A DNA stretch of 64,000 nt from Algoriphagus sp. AGSA1 (GTDB taxonomy: Bacteria > Bacteroidota > Bacteroidia > Cytophagales > Cyclobacteriaceae), in assembly GCF_021390545.1 (NCBI RefSeq), contig NZ_JAJUWR010000005.1, forward strand, positions 62,001 through 126,000. Direction: 5' to 3'. Below are positions 40,294-51,691 of this stretch, piece after piece. A program made the position numbers and the translations under genes. Positions within the stretch are counted from its first letter, which is position 1; each line of letters opens with the position of its first letter. The notes under the pieces were generated by a model. That model did no database searches. It saw only the letters and a program-made list of their open reading frames with translations, and had not been told where the DNA came from.

Positions 40294-41397
40294 ATGAGAA
40301 CAATAAGCCCAATCCAAAATCGCCTGGTATCATTAGATGTATATCGAGGCCTTACCATGTGTCTGCTAATAGCCGAGGCGGCACTGATTTATGAATCGTT
40401 TTTGAATGCCAGCCCGGAAGGGAATTTGGCACATGCCTTTTTTTTGCAGTTTACCCACCATCCTTGGCACGGATTGAGATTCTGGGATTTGATCCAGCCC
40501 TTTTTTATGTTTATCGTGGGGGTAGCGATGCCATTTTCACTGCATAAAAGAATGGCTGATTCCAGAGATAGGAAGAAGGTCACAACACATATTTTGAAGA
40601 GATGCTTGTTGCTTTTCCTGTTTGGCACAGGCCTCCATTGTGTGTATGCAGGGGAATTGGTTTTTGAACTTTGGAATGTACTGACGCAACTTTCCTTTAC
40701 CATTCTTGTCACTTTCCTATTGATAAGAAGATCTTGGAAAGTCCAATTGGGAGTTTCGGTGGGTTTATTGCTTTTGACCGAAATCATGTATAGATGGTAC
40801 AATCCTGAAACACCTTATGAGCATGGCAGTAACTTCGGAAATTACACTGATATGCTCTTAATGGGCAAAATCAACAATGGTGGCTGGGTAGCGATCAATT
40901 GCATCCCCACAGCAGCACATACCATCTGGGGAGCCATTTGCGGCAATTTGCTGCTTTCTTCAAAAACAGATGCAGTAAAAGTCAAAGCGTTAATAATTGC
41001 GGGAAGTATCTGTTTAGCGATAGGCTATGGGCTGGATTTCACAGGAACCACTCCTATTATTAAGCGCATAGCGACAACCGCCTTCAGCTTTGCATCCGGC
41101 GGTTGGGCTATCTTGACACTGGCATTCTTCTACTGGCTGGTGGATGTCAAGAAAAGTCAAGCTTGGGTTTTCCCCATCATCGTGGTCGGCATGAACTCCA
41201 TCTTCATTTACCTTTTTGCAGAGGTTCTGGCACATCACTGGCTCTTTGGTTTTGTGGATATTTTCAGCTCCGGATTACTTGCTCCTTTAGGCTTAGGAGA
41301 TCATACTATGAAAGTAATAACCGCATTGTTGACGTGGGGAGCGATGTGGTATTTGTGCTATTTTCTCTACAAGAAAAAAATATTCTTCAGGATATAG
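40294..41397 (+). CDS. DUF5009/heparan-alpha-glucosaminide acetyltransferase-like membrane protein
   Basis: The protein has 367 residues and about ten membrane helices. The N-terminal signature RLVSLDVYRGLTMCLLIAE and the HHPWHGLRFWDLIQPFFMFIVGVAMPFSL block define this family, related to lysosomal HGSNAT and bacterial YeiB/DUF1624 acyltransferases. The His residues of HHPWHG are candidate catalytic or acyl-carrier residues. It probably acetylates a sugar on the outer side of the inner membrane. It follows the VOC gene by 16 bp on the same strand. The acceptor is unknown. Confidence 0.87.
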   Translation: MRTISPIQNRLVSLDVYRGLTMCLLIAEAALIYESFLNASPEGNLAHAFFLQFTHHPWHGLRFWDLIQPFFMFIVGVAMPFSLHKRMADSRDRKKVTTHILKRCLLLFLFGTGLHCVYAGELVFELWNVLTQLSFTILVTFLLIRRSWKVQLGVSVGLLLLTEIMYRWYNPETPYEHGSNFGNYTDMLLMGKINNGGWVAINCIPTAAHTIWGAICGNLLLSSKTDAVKVKALIIAGSICLAIGYGLDFTGTTPIIKRIATTAFSFASGGWAILTLAFFYWLVDVKKSQAWVFPIIVVGMNSIFIYLFAEVLAHHWLFGFVDIFSSGLLAPLGLGDHTMKVITALLTWGAMWYLCYFLYKKKIFFRI

Positions 41398-41472
41398 ACT
41401 TGATCGATTTATTGCCACTATAGGCGGGCCGCCCTTCGGGGTAAATGACTATTTCAACAGAAACTGAGGATA

Positions 41473-41504
41473 TAAAAAAAGGTGATCCGGAATCCGGATC
41501 ACCT
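41473..41504 (-). terminator. Intrinsic terminator of the PNPOx-like gene
   Basis: AGGTGATCCGGA (41480-41491) and TCCGGATCACCT (41493-41504) form a near-perfect stem. On the minus strand seven T residues follow, so it ends the transcript of the gene that stops at 41526. It may also block the convergent plus-strand gene. Confidence 0.8.
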
Positions 41505-41525
41505 ATGAACTTTAAAGTGCCCCAA

Positions 41526-42062
41526 CTACACGTTTAAAGTCCCTTCAATGGAATCATCCATTGTTTTTCCTGCAATGGCGCTGATCAATACCTTGATGCC
41601 AGCAACGGCATTTCCATGCTTATTGTCCCAATAATATCCACTGTCCGGGATAAATTGGATCACTGAAATTCGAGGATCATCTTTACCTTCAGTAAACCAT
41701 GCTTTGACCGTAGGATCCCAAAGTTCTTCGATTTTATCCCTATCATACGAGATAACAGCATGCCCATTAAGCTCCAGAAAGTCGGAATAAGATGAGCCTT
41801 GGAAATATAATGTCACATCAGTGTCGGCTACGATTTCCATGTTTTTCATGCTGTCTTTGGCACTCAGGAACCAGATGTTTCCAGCCTCATCAGTTTTTTG
41901 TACTGACATGGGACGTGATTTGTGGGAATTATTCAGGCTGGTGGAGGTCACGAAAAAGCATGATCCAGACTTATCGATCAGACTACGGATTTTTTCCACA
42001 GCTTCTGATCCTCTTAGATCTTCCCTAGTATGTTCTTCTTGGTTCTTATTTATAGAGTTCAT
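41526..42062 (-). CDS. Pyridoxamine-5'-phosphate-oxidase-fold protein (general stress protein 26-like)
   Basis: The protein has 178 residues from the ATG at 42062; a start at 42083 would add seven residues without similarity. The split beta-barrel flavin-binding fold is visible: IRSLIDKSGSCFFVTST, SRPMSVQKTDEAGNIWFLS, VTLYFQGSSYSDFLELNGHAVIS, and WDPTVKAWFTEGKDDPRISVIQFIPDSGYYWD. The last block is typical of the Bacteroidota general-stress-protein-26 subgroup rather than of true PdxH. It probably binds FMN or a related cofactor. It stands alone with its own terminator. Confidence 0.9.
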   Translation of the reverse strand: MNSINKNQEEHTREDLRGSEAVEKIRSLIDKSGSCFFVTSTSLNNSHKSRPMSVQKTDEAGNIWFLSAKDSMKNMEIVADTDVTLYFQGSSYSDFLELNGHAVISYDRDKIEELWDPTVKAWFTEGKDDPRISVIQFIPDSGYYWDNKHGNAVAGIKVLISAIAGKTMDDSIEGTLNV

Positions 42063-42297
42063 GGCTATTGTTGGTTTAGTCATTCAAATTCAACCCTGTC
42101 AATTAGGTTCAAAGGAATTAGTGCAAACCAACTGCCCAAGTAAACTATATGCTAAAAAAATAGGCTAATGCCCACCAAATCGGCTTTTAAATACCGTAAA
42201 AAGGGATATCAAAATATAGTTAACAATAACAAAAAAACAACTTTCAGCCATTCTATAGCATTCGCACCTCAATCAGGGTAAATCATTCCTAGGAGTG

Positions 42298-43173
42298 TCA
42301 ACCAAATAGGTCAGAGCTCAGATACCTGTCACCCCTGTCGCAGGTAATGCATACAATCACCCCTTCCTCCAAGGTTTTGGAAAGCTCGATTGCGGCATGC
42401 AATGCCCCTCCGCTGCTCATCCCTGCCAGTATCCCCTCCTCTTTGGCCATTCTTCTGGTCATCTTGGTCGCTTGATCCTGGCTTACATCTATCACTTGAT
42501 CCACTCGGCTTGGGTCAAAAATCTTCGGCAAAAATTCTGGTGACCATCTTCTGATTCCCGGGATGCTGGATCCGTCTGTAGGCTGTGTGCCTACGATCTG
42601 AATATCTGGATTTCTCTCCCTTAGATATTTGGAAACTCCCATGATCGTACCTGTAGTTCCCATAGCAGATACAAAATGTGTGATCTTGCCGTCGGTATCC
42701 TCCCATATTTCCGGGCCGGTGGTCTTATAATGAGCCAGGTAATTATCCGGATTGCCAAACTGGTCTAGCATATAATATCCCTCTCTATTCATCTGTTCGG
42801 CAAGAGTTCTAGAATACTCTATCGTGTCAGCCGCAGGAGTCAAAATCACCTTTGCCCCATAGGCTTCCATTGAGATTACCCGCTCCTTAGTGGAGTTATC
42901 AGGCATGATCAAGGTCATCTCCAAACCAAGGACTTTCGCTACCATCGCCAAAGCAATCCCTGTGTTTCCACTGGTAGCTTCCACCAGCTTATCCCCGGAT
43001 TTGATTTCACCACGGTCCATAGCGCTTCTGAGCATATTGTAGGCTGCCCTATCCTTTACGCTCCCGCCTGGGTTTTGGCCTTCCAGTTTGCAAAAAACCT
43101 TAACCGCTGGATTTACGGGAATATGATCCAACTGCACCAGCGGTGTATTTCCTATAAGTTCAAATAGCTTCAT
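42298..43173 (-). CDS. cysM: Cysteine synthase CysM (O-acetylserine sulfhydrylase B)
   Basis: It makes L-cysteine from O-acetylserine and sulfide or thiosulfate, using PLP. The protein has 291 residues, the short CysM-type length. The PLP lysine is in GGSVKDRAAYNML near residue 40, the substrate loop is EATSGNTGIALAM, and the phosphate-binding Gly/Thr loop is SAMGTTGTIMGVSKYL. GMSSGGALHAAI is near the C-terminus. It lies 81 bp downstream of the serine acetyltransferase gene on the same strand, so the two catalyse consecutive steps of cysteine synthesis from one operon. Confidence 0.95.
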   Translation of the reverse strand: MKLFELIGNTPLVQLDHIPVNPAVKVFCKLEGQNPGGSVKDRAAYNMLRSAMDRGEIKSGDKLVEATSGNTGIALAMVAKVLGLEMTLIMPDNSTKERVISMEAYGAKVILTPAADTIEYSRTLAEQMNREGYYMLDQFGNPDNYLAHYKTTGPEIWEDTDGKITHFVSAMGTTGTIMGVSKYLRERNPDIQIVGTQPTDGSSIPGIRRWSPEFLPKIFDPSRVDQVIDVSQDQATKMTRRMAKEEGILAGMSSGGALHAAIELSKTLEEGVIVCITCDRGDRYLSSDLFG

Positions 43174-43254
43174 GTGTTCAAGATTAATTATCGGAAAGCC
43201 CCTAAAAACATCTTTTCACCAGTAGATTTAATTTTCCCGAGTAAAAATCACATT

Positions 43255-44103
43255 CTACTGACTCAGTTCGTCTTGGTCGTTTTTGAATACATACATATCA
43301 GTCACAGCTGAATCTGCATGATACATTTGCGTTTGGTAATAGACTTTACTTTTAGGTGCCACACTTTTGGTCAACCATACGTTCCCTCCTATCACACTTC
43401 CTCTTCCTATTACCGTACTACCTCCCAAAATAGTAGCTCCAGAGTAGATCACCACATTATCCTCAATAGTCGGGTGCCTTTTACTATCTGCATCAGCTTT
43501 GTCCACACTCAGAGCCCCTAATGTCACCCCTTGATATATCTTCACATGGTCTCCTATGATAGTAGTCTCCCCGATCACTACCCCAGTGCCGTGGTCTATG
43601 CAGAAGTACTGACCGATAGTTGCGGCTGGATGAATATCTATTCCCGTCCGACTATGGGCAAATTCAGTGATCATTCTCGGGATCAGTTTCACTCCCAACA
43701 TGTGAAGCGAATGGGCAATTCTATAAGCCGAAATCGCATAAAACCCAGGATAACTCCGTAGGATTTCTGTTCTGGACTTGGCTGCGGGATCCCCTTCAAA
43801 CATGGCGTCCACATCCTGATGAATCCAATCAAAAACCTGTTCAAGGTTCTTAAAAAACGCATTTGCCAGCTTTGATCCCATTCCGCTATGAAGATGTGGG
43901 TTCCGTTCCAGAATAGAAGAAAGATCATCCTCTAAGCGTATTAGATTGGCCTCGATTTGTGACTTATCCCATATTTTCTCCACGGTATGTTCCGGGAATA
44001 GTAAACCCAACACATCTTCAAAAAATTGCTGGACGATCTTAGGTGAAGGGCATTCCGAGCAATCCTGATGCGCCTTGTATAATTTTGAAATAAAAGATTC
44101 CAT
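43255..44103 (-). CDS. cysE: Serine O-acetyltransferase (CysE/EpsC type)
   Basis: It acetylates L-serine to O-acetylserine with acetyl-CoA, the first committed step of cysteine synthesis. The protein has 282 residues. An N-terminal helical part (to ~150) is followed by the left-handed beta-helix of hexapeptide repeats: IDIHPAATIGQYFCIDHGTGVVIGETTIIGDHVKIYQGVTLG, with the catalytic Asp-His pair DHGTGVVIGE, then DNVVIYSGATILGGSTVIGRGSVIGGNVWLT. The C-terminal tail is short. It is immediately upstream of cysM. An outer-membrane-type gene and an ftsB-like gene lie upstream on the same strand. Confidence 0.94.
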   Translation of the reverse strand: MESFISKLYKAHQDCSECPSPKIVQQFFEDVLGLLFPEHTVEKIWDKSQIEANLIRLEDDLSSILERNPHLHSGMGSKLANAFFKNLEQVFDWIHQDVDAMFEGDPAAKSRTEILRSYPGFYAISAYRIAHSLHMLGVKLIPRMITEFAHSRTGIDIHPAATIGQYFCIDHGTGVVIGETTIIGDHVKIYQGVTLGALSVDKADADSKRHPTIEDNVVIYSGATILGGSTVIGRGSVIGGNVWLTKSVAPKSKVYYQTQMYHADSAVTDMYVFKNDQDELSQ

Positions 44104-44121
44104 GAAAAACGTTAAATGTAT

Positions 44122-44673
44122 CTACAGCACAAAACCTACACGGATCACATAAGGTTCACCATACGGTGAACGTAAGTTGTCATGTAGAACATTATAGAGA
44201 AAAGTGAAGTTAGCCCCTCCCCTAGAACCAAATGGAGCAAAATATCCACCACCGAGGAAGAGCGCATTAGACCAGATTCTTTCAAACTGATCCGTTCGGA
44301 GATTATAATTATCAAAATTAATTGACTCGTATTCTACATGGGCGAAAATATTAGGAAATATATTATAGCGACTGAAAATCCTTCCCCCGTAGGAGGAGGT
44401 TTGACCTCCGATATACCGCCTATCATTAAAATACTGATACGTAATCCCAACACCAGAAGAAAACTTAGGGGTGATCATCACTCCCACTAATGGAGAAAAG
44501 TCAATGAGCGTAACTGTGCCAAACTGCATTCCGAAGTTCCCTCCATAATAGAGCCGCTCCTTTAAGGGAATAGAATCACCATCATAAATTTCACGCTGAG
44601 CAAAAGATGAAGTTTGATACAACACAAACCCAAGAAAAAATAAGAGAAGGTATTTATTTTTTAACAATGACAT
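44122..44673 (-). CDS. Hypothetical outer-membrane beta-barrel protein
   Basis: The protein has 183 residues. A signal peptide (LLKNKYLLLFFLGFVLYQTSSFAQ) ends at FAQ. The mature part is rich in amphipathic strands with alternating aromatics (LYYGGNFGMQFGTVTLIDFSPLVGVMI, SSGVGITYQYFND, IFAHVEYESINFD, ALFLGGGYFAPFG, PYVIRVGFVL), suggesting an 8-strand barrel. No characterised family is recognised. It overlaps the end of the upstream ftsB-like gene by 20 bp and precedes cysE by 18 bp, so it is probably co-transcribed with both. Confidence 0.8.
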   Translation of the reverse strand: MSLLKNKYLLLFFLGFVLYQTSSFAQREIYDGDSIPLKERLYYGGNFGMQFGTVTLIDFSPLVGVMITPKFSSGVGITYQYFNDRRYIGGQTSSYGGRIFSRYNIFPNIFAHVEYESINFDNYNLRTDQFERIWSNALFLGGGYFAPFGSRGGANFTFLYNVLHDNLRSPYGEPYVIRVGFVL

Positions 44674-44941
44674 AGAGGTCTTCGGTGTTTTTCTTCATTA
44701 AGTACTTTTCACGGGCAAACTTCTCCAAGAGTTCAGGATTACTCATCAATTCTTCCCTTTCAGTCTTGATTTTCTCTTTTCTATCCAGATAGAACTCTTT
44801 TTGATCCTCCAGTTGTCCCAGTTTATTACTCAATTTCACCTGGTTTACCACATTATTGGAATCGATAAAAATCATCCACGCCAGAAAGAAAACAATTCCA
44901 AGAAAGTAAAAGCTTTTCGTGTACTTAAGATAGTTGCTCAT
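44654..44941 (-). CDS. FtsB/DivIC-type septum formation initiator
   Basis: The protein has 95 residues: a short cytoplasmic N-terminus, one membrane helix (SFYFLGIVFFLAWMIFI), then a periplasmic coiled coil (VNQVKLSNKLGQLEDQKEFYLDRKEKIKTEREEL) and a C-terminal FtsB signature (NPELLEKFAREKYLMKKNTEDLYVI). FtsB/DivIC binds FtsL and FtsQ and helps activate septal peptidoglycan synthesis. Length and layout are typical. It is the next gene after eno on the same strand, with a terminator between them, and overlaps the following beta-barrel gene by 20 bp. Confidence 0.93.
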   Translation of the reverse strand: MSNYLKYTKSFYFLGIVFFLAWMIFIDSNNVVNQVKLSNKLGQLEDQKEFYLDRKEKIKTEREELMSNPELLEKFAREKYLMKKNTEDLYVIVKK

Positions 44942-44982
44942 AGTAAAGGGACTTAATAGAGGTCAAGTTACAAAAATGATGC

Positions 44983-45015
44983 AAAAAAAAGACAGCTCAC
45001 TAGGTGAACTGTCTT
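44983..45015 (-). terminator. eno: Terminator of eno
   Basis: AAGACAGCTCAC (44989-45000) and GTGAACTGTCTT (45004-45015) form a 12-bp stem with one mismatch and a 3-nt loop. Eight T residues follow on the minus strand, directly downstream of the eno stop. Confidence 0.85.
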
Positions 45016-45041
45016 AATACCATATCTTTTTAAAGGTGCTT

Positions 45042-47442
<2,401 letters not shown>

Positions 47443-47459
47443 TTTGCTAGATAATTGCC

Positions 47460-47467
47460 CAAAGTTA
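47460..47467 (-). promoter_or_regulatory. -7 element upstream of carA
   Basis: On the minus strand TAACTTTG matches the TAnnTTTG consensus and lies 18 bp upstream of the carA start. The -33 region is AT-rich but has no clear TTTG. It follows the rplQ terminator, so it would begin a carA-eno transcript. Confidence 0.5.
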
Positions 47468-47502
47468 AATATTTATTGGGAAGGAAGATAAATGAAAAGG
47501 GT

Positions 47503-47536
47503 ATAAAAAAAGGATTGAACAAATGTCCAATCCTTT
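47503..47536 (-). terminator. Terminator of the alpha operon (after rplQ)
   Basis: AAAGGATTG (47509-47517) and CAATCCTTT (47528-47536) form a 9-bp stem with a 10-nt loop, followed on the minus strand by seven T residues. It lies 25 bp after the rplQ stop and ends the long ribosomal-protein transcript. Confidence 0.8.
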
Positions 47537-47560
47537 CACTATTGCTAATCCACCGACAAC

Positions 47561-48118
47561 TTATTTGTTGTCAGTTTCTTCTTCAGCAGAATCCGCAGCA
47601 GCCTCTGGTGCCTTAGGCTCCTCAGCATCCTTTGCAGGTACCTCTTCAGCTGCCGGAGCAGTTGAAGCCGGGGCTTCGGTAGCCGCAGCTTTAGAGGCTC
47701 CACCTCTACGGGATCTTCTAGTGGTTTTCTTAGCTGGCTGGGCATCTTTCAACATCAATTCGTTGAAGTCCACCAATTCGATGATACACATTTCCGCGTT
47801 GTCACCTAATCTGAATCCAGTTTTGATAATTCTGGTATATCCTCCTGGACGAGTGGCTACTTTGGAGATCACCTCACCGAAAAGCTCGATGATAGCTTCC
47901 TTATTCTTCAAATAAGCGAAAGCCATACGTCTGTTATGCGTAGTATCTTCTTTAGCTCTTGTCACCAGAGGCTCTAAATACTTCTTCAATTCTTTTGCCT
48001 TGGCAAGCGTTGTTGAGATACGCTTGTGAAGAATCAGCGAAGTTGCCATATTAGAAAGCATTGCTTTTCTATGAGCGGCCTTCCTTCCAAGGTGGTTAAA
48101 TTTCTTACCGTGTCTCAT
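47561..48118 (-). CDS. rplQ: Ribosomal protein bL17 with long C-terminal extension
   Basis: The first ~125 residues are a normal bL17 ([86 protein letters not shown]). The remaining ~60 residues are an extension with a basic start ([11 protein letters not shown]) and a low-complexity Ala/Glu/Pro tail, making 185 residues against about 120 in E. coli. bL17 lies near the tunnel exit of the large subunit. Last gene of the alpha operon, 6 bp after rpoA. Confidence 0.97.
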   Translation of the reverse strand: MRHGKKFNHLGRKAAHRKAMLSNMATSLILHKRISTTLAKAKELKKYLEPLVTRAKEDTTHNRRMAFAYLKNKEAIIELFGEVISKVATRPGGYTRIIKTGFRLGDNAEMCIIELVDFNELMLKDAQPAKKTTRRSRRGGASKAAATEAPASTAPAAEEVPAKDAEEPKAPEAAADSAEEETDNK

Positions 48119-48124
48119 TATTAT

Positions 48125-49114
48125 TTATTCTTCATCAAGTTTATACTTAGAAATATCCATACCGAAGGTCAGGCTTTTGTCTTGGATAAGTTGCTCCAGT
48201 TCTGCCAGGGATTTCTTGCCGAAGTTTCTGAATTTCATCATATCAGAAATTTCAAGTTTGGCCAGGTCGCCTAAAGTTTTCACGTCTGCAGCTTTAAGAC
48301 AATTGAAAGCTCTTACCGAAAGGTCAAGATCAGCCAATGAAGTCTTAAGAAGCTTTCTCATGTGCAAGAATTCTTCGTCAATTGGCTCCGGTTCCGCTAC
48401 TCCTGTAGAATCAAGAACCATCGTCTGGTCAGAGAACAACATAAAGTGCTGGATAAGGATTCTGGCGGATTCCTGAAGAGCTTTCTCCGGGTGGATAGAG
48501 CCATCTGTGGAAACTTCCATGATCAACTTTTCGAAGTCAGTTTTCTGTTCTACACGCGTATTTTCAACACTGTATTTCACGTTTTTGATAGGTGTAAATA
48601 TAGCGTCAATAGCGATGGTCCCGAAAATCTGCTCTTTTGGTTTGGATTCTTCAGCTGGTAGATACCCTCTTCCTTTTTCCATTGTCAATTCAACCTCGAA
48701 GTTTTTGCTCTCGTCGATATGACAGATCACCAACTCAGGATTGAGGATTTCGAAAGAAGAAGTGAACTTGGCAATGTCCCCTGCAGTGAATACAGACTGA
48801 TTCTTAATCTCAACAGTGATTTTTCCGTCAAATGCTTCATGCACTTTCTTGAACCTCACCTGCTTCAAGTTCAAAATAATATCTGTAACGTCTTCAACCA
48901 CACCTTCGATGGTCGAAAACTCATGCACTACACCAGGTATTTTGATGGCAGTGATGGCATAACCTTCCAAGGAAGAAAGCAAAATTCTTCTCAGGGCGTT
49001 ACCGATTGTAACTCCATAGCCTTTTTCGAGTGGTTTGAAAGTGAATAAGCCATGAAAATCATCGGCTTTTTCCATCACCACTTTCTCGGGCATTTGAAAT
49101 GCTAGTATGGACAT
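48125..49114 (-). CDS. rpoA: RNA polymerase alpha subunit
   Basis: The protein has 329 residues, full length. The N-terminal assembly domain ([47 protein letters not shown]) dimerises and starts core assembly with beta and beta'. The C-terminal domain (residues ~255-320; [47 protein letters not shown]) contacts promoter UP elements and activators. It is placed between rpsD and rplQ as in most alpha operons, so RNA polymerase and ribosome supply are linked. Confidence 0.99.
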   Translation of the reverse strand: MSILAFQMPEKVVMEKADDFHGLFTFKPLEKGYGVTIGNALRRILLSSLEGYAITAIKIPGVVHEFSTIEGVVEDVTDIILNLKQVRFKKVHEAFDGKITVEIKNQSVFTAGDIAKFTSSFEILNPELVICHIDESKNFEVELTMEKGRGYLPAEESKPKEQIFGTIAIDAIFTPIKNVKYSVENTRVEQKTDFEKLIMEVSTDGSIHPEKALQESARILIQHFMLFSDQTMVLDSTGVAEPEPIDEEFLHMRKLLKTSLADLDLSVRAFNCLKAADVKTLGDLAKLEISDMMKFRNFGKKSLAELEQLIQDKSLTFGMDISKYKLDEE

Positions 49115-49153
49115 ATATCTCGTTCTTTTTTAAAAGCTGAAAATAGTAAAATA

Positions 49154-49759
49154 TTACTTAGAGTATAGTTCGACAATGAGTTGCTCCTTGACATTCTCAG
49201 GAATATCATCCCTGCCTGGAACACTGACGAATTTGCCGGTCAATGAAGCACCATCCCACTCTAACCAGGAATATTTATTAGCACCTCTACCAGCTAAGCT
49301 ACTGGTGATCGCTTCTAGAGACTTGGATCTTTCTCTTACAGAAACCACATCACCCGGCTTAAGTGTAAATGAAGGGATATTGACTACCTCACCGTTTACA
49401 AGCACGTGCTTGTGAGAGACCAGCTGTCTAGCACCTCTTCTGGTAGGGGAGATTCCCAATCTATATACCGTATTGTCCAATCTTGCTTCAAGAAGCTGAA
49501 GAAGGTTCTCTCCGGTGATTCCAGTTTTTCTGGAAGCAATGTCAAACATCTTTGCGAATTGTCTCTCCAATACTCCGTAGATGTATTTTGCTTTTTGCTT
49601 CTCAGCAAGCTGGATCGCATATTCAGACTGCTTTTTTCTTCTACCTCTACCATGCATGCCTGGAGGATAGTTTTTCTTTGCAAGTGCTTTGCTATGTCCC
49701 TCAATAGCTTCACCAAATTTTCTGGCAATCTTTGATTTAGGACCTGTATATCTAGCCAT
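49154..49759 (-). CDS. rpsD: Ribosomal protein uS4
   Basis: The protein has 201 residues. It has the S4 RNA-binding domain ([38 protein letters not shown]) and a basic N-terminal part ([37 protein letters not shown]). It nucleates 30S assembly and, in other bacteria, represses the alpha operon by binding its mRNA. The N-terminus has no Cys, so this is the zinc-independent form. It lies 18 bp after rpsK. Confidence 0.98.
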   Translation of the reverse strand: MARYTGPKSKIARKFGEAIEGHSKALAKKNYPPGMHGRGRRKKQSEYAIQLAEKQKAKYIYGVLERQFAKMFDIASRKTGITGENLLQLLEARLDNTVYRLGISPTRRGARQLVSHKHVLVNGEVVNIPSFTLKPGDVVSVRERSKSLEAITSSLAGRGANKYSWLEWDGASLTGKFVSVPGRDDIPENVKEQLIVELYSK

Positions 49760-49777
49760 TGTATTACAATTTTATGA

Positions 49778-50176
49778 TTAAACTCTTCTACGCTTAGGAG
49801 GACGACAGCCATTGTGTGGCATTGGGGTCACATCGATGATCGTAGTCACGTCCAATCCTACATTTTGCAATGTTCTGATCGCTGATTCACGACCAGATCC
49901 AGGACCTTTTACAAACACTTCGATTTTTCTCAAACCTAAGTCGTATGCTACCTGTCCACAATTCTGTGCGGCCATCTGCGCTGCGTAAGGAGTATTCTTC
50001 TTTGAACCTCTGAAACCCATTTTACCGGCAGAAGCCCAAGATATTACTTGACCTGCATTGTTGGTAAGAGAGATAATGATGTTGTTGAAGGACGCTCTGA
50101 TATGTGCTTGTCCTACAGCCTCAACCTTTACTACTCTCTTTTTACCCTTTGCTTTATCGTTTCTTTTCTGAGCCAT
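49778..50176 (-). CDS. rpsK: Ribosomal protein uS11
   Basis: The protein has 132 residues and complete uS11 motifs ([83 protein letters not shown]). It lies on the 30S platform near the E-site mRNA. The order rpsM-rpsK-rpsD-rpoA is conserved; it starts 15 bp after rpsM. Confidence 0.99.
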   Translation of the reverse strand: MAQKRNDKAKGKKRVVKVEAVGQAHIRASFNNIIISLTNNAGQVISWASAGKMGFRGSKKNTPYAAQMAAQNCGQVAYDLGLRKIEVFVKGPGSGRESAIRTLQNVGLDVTTIIDVTPMPHNGCRPPKRRRV

Positions 50177-50191
50177 AATCTAAATCAGGTT

Positions 50192-50569
50192 TTATTTAGT
50201 TGCCTTCTTTTTGTTAGCAACTGTTTTTCTCTTACCCTTCCTTGTTCTGGCGTTGTTCTTGGTATGTTGACCACGAACCGGAAGTCCTTTTCTGTGTCTC
50301 AAACCTCTATAGCAACCAATATCCTGTAGTCGCTTGATGTTCAATTGGATCTCTGACTTTAATACACCTTCGGTTCTGAACTCCTCGGCAATAATGTTAC
50401 GGATAGCGGTTGATTCATCGTCATCCCACTCACCTGCTTTTTTATCGAAAGAGATACCGGCCTTGGTCAGGATAGCTTTGGCAGCAGAGTTTCCTATTCC
50501 GAAGATATAGGTAAGTCCGATTACGCCACGCTTATTGTCTGGTATATCTACACCTGCAATTCTAGCCAT
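50192..50569 (-). CDS. rpsM: Ribosomal protein uS13
   Basis: The protein has 125 residues: helix-two-turn-helix [31 protein letters not shown] and C-terminal basic tail [39 protein letters not shown]. It forms bridges between 30S head and 50S and contacts P-site tRNA. It lies 3 bp after rpmJ. Confidence 0.99.
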   Translation of the reverse strand: MARIAGVDIPDNKRGVIGLTYIFGIGNSAAKAILTKAGISFDKKAGEWDDDESTAIRNIIAEEFRTEGVLKSEIQLNIKRLQDIGCYRGLRHRKGLPVRGQHTKNNARTRKGKRKTVANKKKATK

Positions 50570-50572
50570 AAT

Positions 50573-50689
50573 TTAACCTTGTCTTTGTTTAAACTTAGGA
50601 TTCTTCTTATTGATGACATACAATACTCCTTTTCTACGGATTAGCTTGCAGTCAGCACTTCTTTTTTTGATGGATGTTTTTACTTTCAT
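50573..50689 (-). CDS. rpmJ: Ribosomal protein bL36, zinc-independent form
   Basis: Translation from the ATG at 50689 gives 38 residues starting [21 protein letters not shown] and ending [10 protein letters not shown], the bL36 pattern. Three of the four usual zinc ligands are missing: only one Cys (residue 14) remains and the second Cys pair/His are replaced, so this is the C-minus paralogue type. It lies between infA (7 bp) and rpsM (3 bp), its normal place. The gene is so short that it is easily overlooked. Confidence 0.96.
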   Translation of the reverse strand: MKVKTSIKKRSADCKLIRRKGVLYVINKKNPKFKQRQG

Positions 50690-50696
50690 CTCAGTC

Positions 50697-50915
50697 TTAT
50701 TTATATCGATATACAATTCTGCCTTTACTCAGATCATAGGGAGACAGTTCCAGTTTTACTCGATCACCAGGAAGGATCTTTATATAATTCATCCTCATCT
50801 TACCGGATATATGGGCGATCAGCTGATGTCCATTCTCCAGTTCCACTTTGAACATCGCATTAGACAATGCTTCCTTGATGGTACCGTCTTGCTCTATTGA
50901 TGTTTGCTTGGCCAT
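50697..50915 (-). CDS. infA: Translation initiation factor IF-1
   Basis: The protein has 72 residues, a single OB-fold (S1-like) domain: [73 protein letters not shown]-1 binds the 30S A-site and helps IF-2 and IF-3. It lies directly between map (1 bp upstream) and rpmJ, as in most genomes of the phylum. Confidence 0.99.
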   Translation of the reverse strand: MAKQTSIEQDGTIKEALSNAMFKVELENGHQLIAHISGKMRMNYIKILPGDRVKLELSPYDLSKGRIVYRYK

Positions 50916-50916
50916 A

Positions 50917-51690
50917 TTAGAATTTAAAATTCTCTTCTATGTATTTATGAGAGGTCAACACCTCTGTTCTATCTTCAAATATCGCTACTGTATGCTCATA
51001 ATGAGCTGAGGGTTTCCTATCCGCTGTGCGAATAGTCCATCCATCACGCTCCTGGACTATATTTCTTGTACCAAGATTAATCATGGGCTCTATAGCGATC
51101 ACCATTCCTTCTTTGAGTAAAGGGCCACTTCCCTTTTTCCCATAATTGGGAACCTCAGGGCCTTCATGCAGGCTTTTGCCCAATCCATGCCCGACCAGCT
51201 CTCTGACCACTGTGTAGCCCTTTGCCTCGACAAACTTCTGGATAGCATTACCCACATCTCCTATGCGGTTCCCAAAAACAGCTTGCTCTATTCCAATGTA
51301 TAATGAATCCTTGGTGGCCTTTAATAATGCCTGAACAGCCGGAGAGACCTCACCAATAGGGTATGTATAAGCGGAATCGCTATGAAAACCTTGGTGAAAG
51401 ACTCCACAATCTACTGAGATTATATCGCCATCTTTCAATTCATATTCACTGGGAAAACCATGTACCACTACCTCATTGACAGAAATACACAGTGAAGCGG
51501 GGAATCCATTGTAGCCTTTGAATGAAGGCACTCCATTGTGATCCCTGATAAACTCCTCAGCAATTTTATCCAGGAAAGAGGTCTTTACCCCCTCCTTGAC
51601 ATACTTGGCTACTTCCCCATGGGCTTTAGCTAATATGTCGGCACTTTCTTTTATTAACTTAACTTCGCCAGAAGTCTTGTAATGAATCAT
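50917..51690 (-). CDS. map: Methionine aminopeptidase, type I
   Basis: It removes N-terminal Met from new proteins. The protein has 257 residues from the ATG at 51690; the alternative TTG at 51699 overlaps secY and is less likely. The metal ligands are in place: [41 protein letters not shown] and [17 protein letters not shown] carries the substrate His. No N-terminal zinc-finger extension is present, so it is type Ia. It begins 1 bp after the secY stop. Confidence 0.98.
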   Translation of the reverse strand: MIHYKTSGEVKLIKESADILAKAHGEVAKYVKEGVKTSFLDKIAEEFIRDHNGVPSFKGYNGFPASLCISVNEVVVHGFPSEYELKDGDIISVDCGVFHQGFHSDSAYTYPIGEVSPAVQALLKATKDSLYIGIEQAVFGNRIGDVGNAIQKFVEAKGYTVVRELVGHGLGKSLHEGPEVPNYGKKGSGPLLKEGMVIAIEPMINLGTRNIVQERDGWTIRTADRKPSAHYEHTVAIFEDRTEVLTSHKYIEENFKF

Positions 51691-51691
51691 C

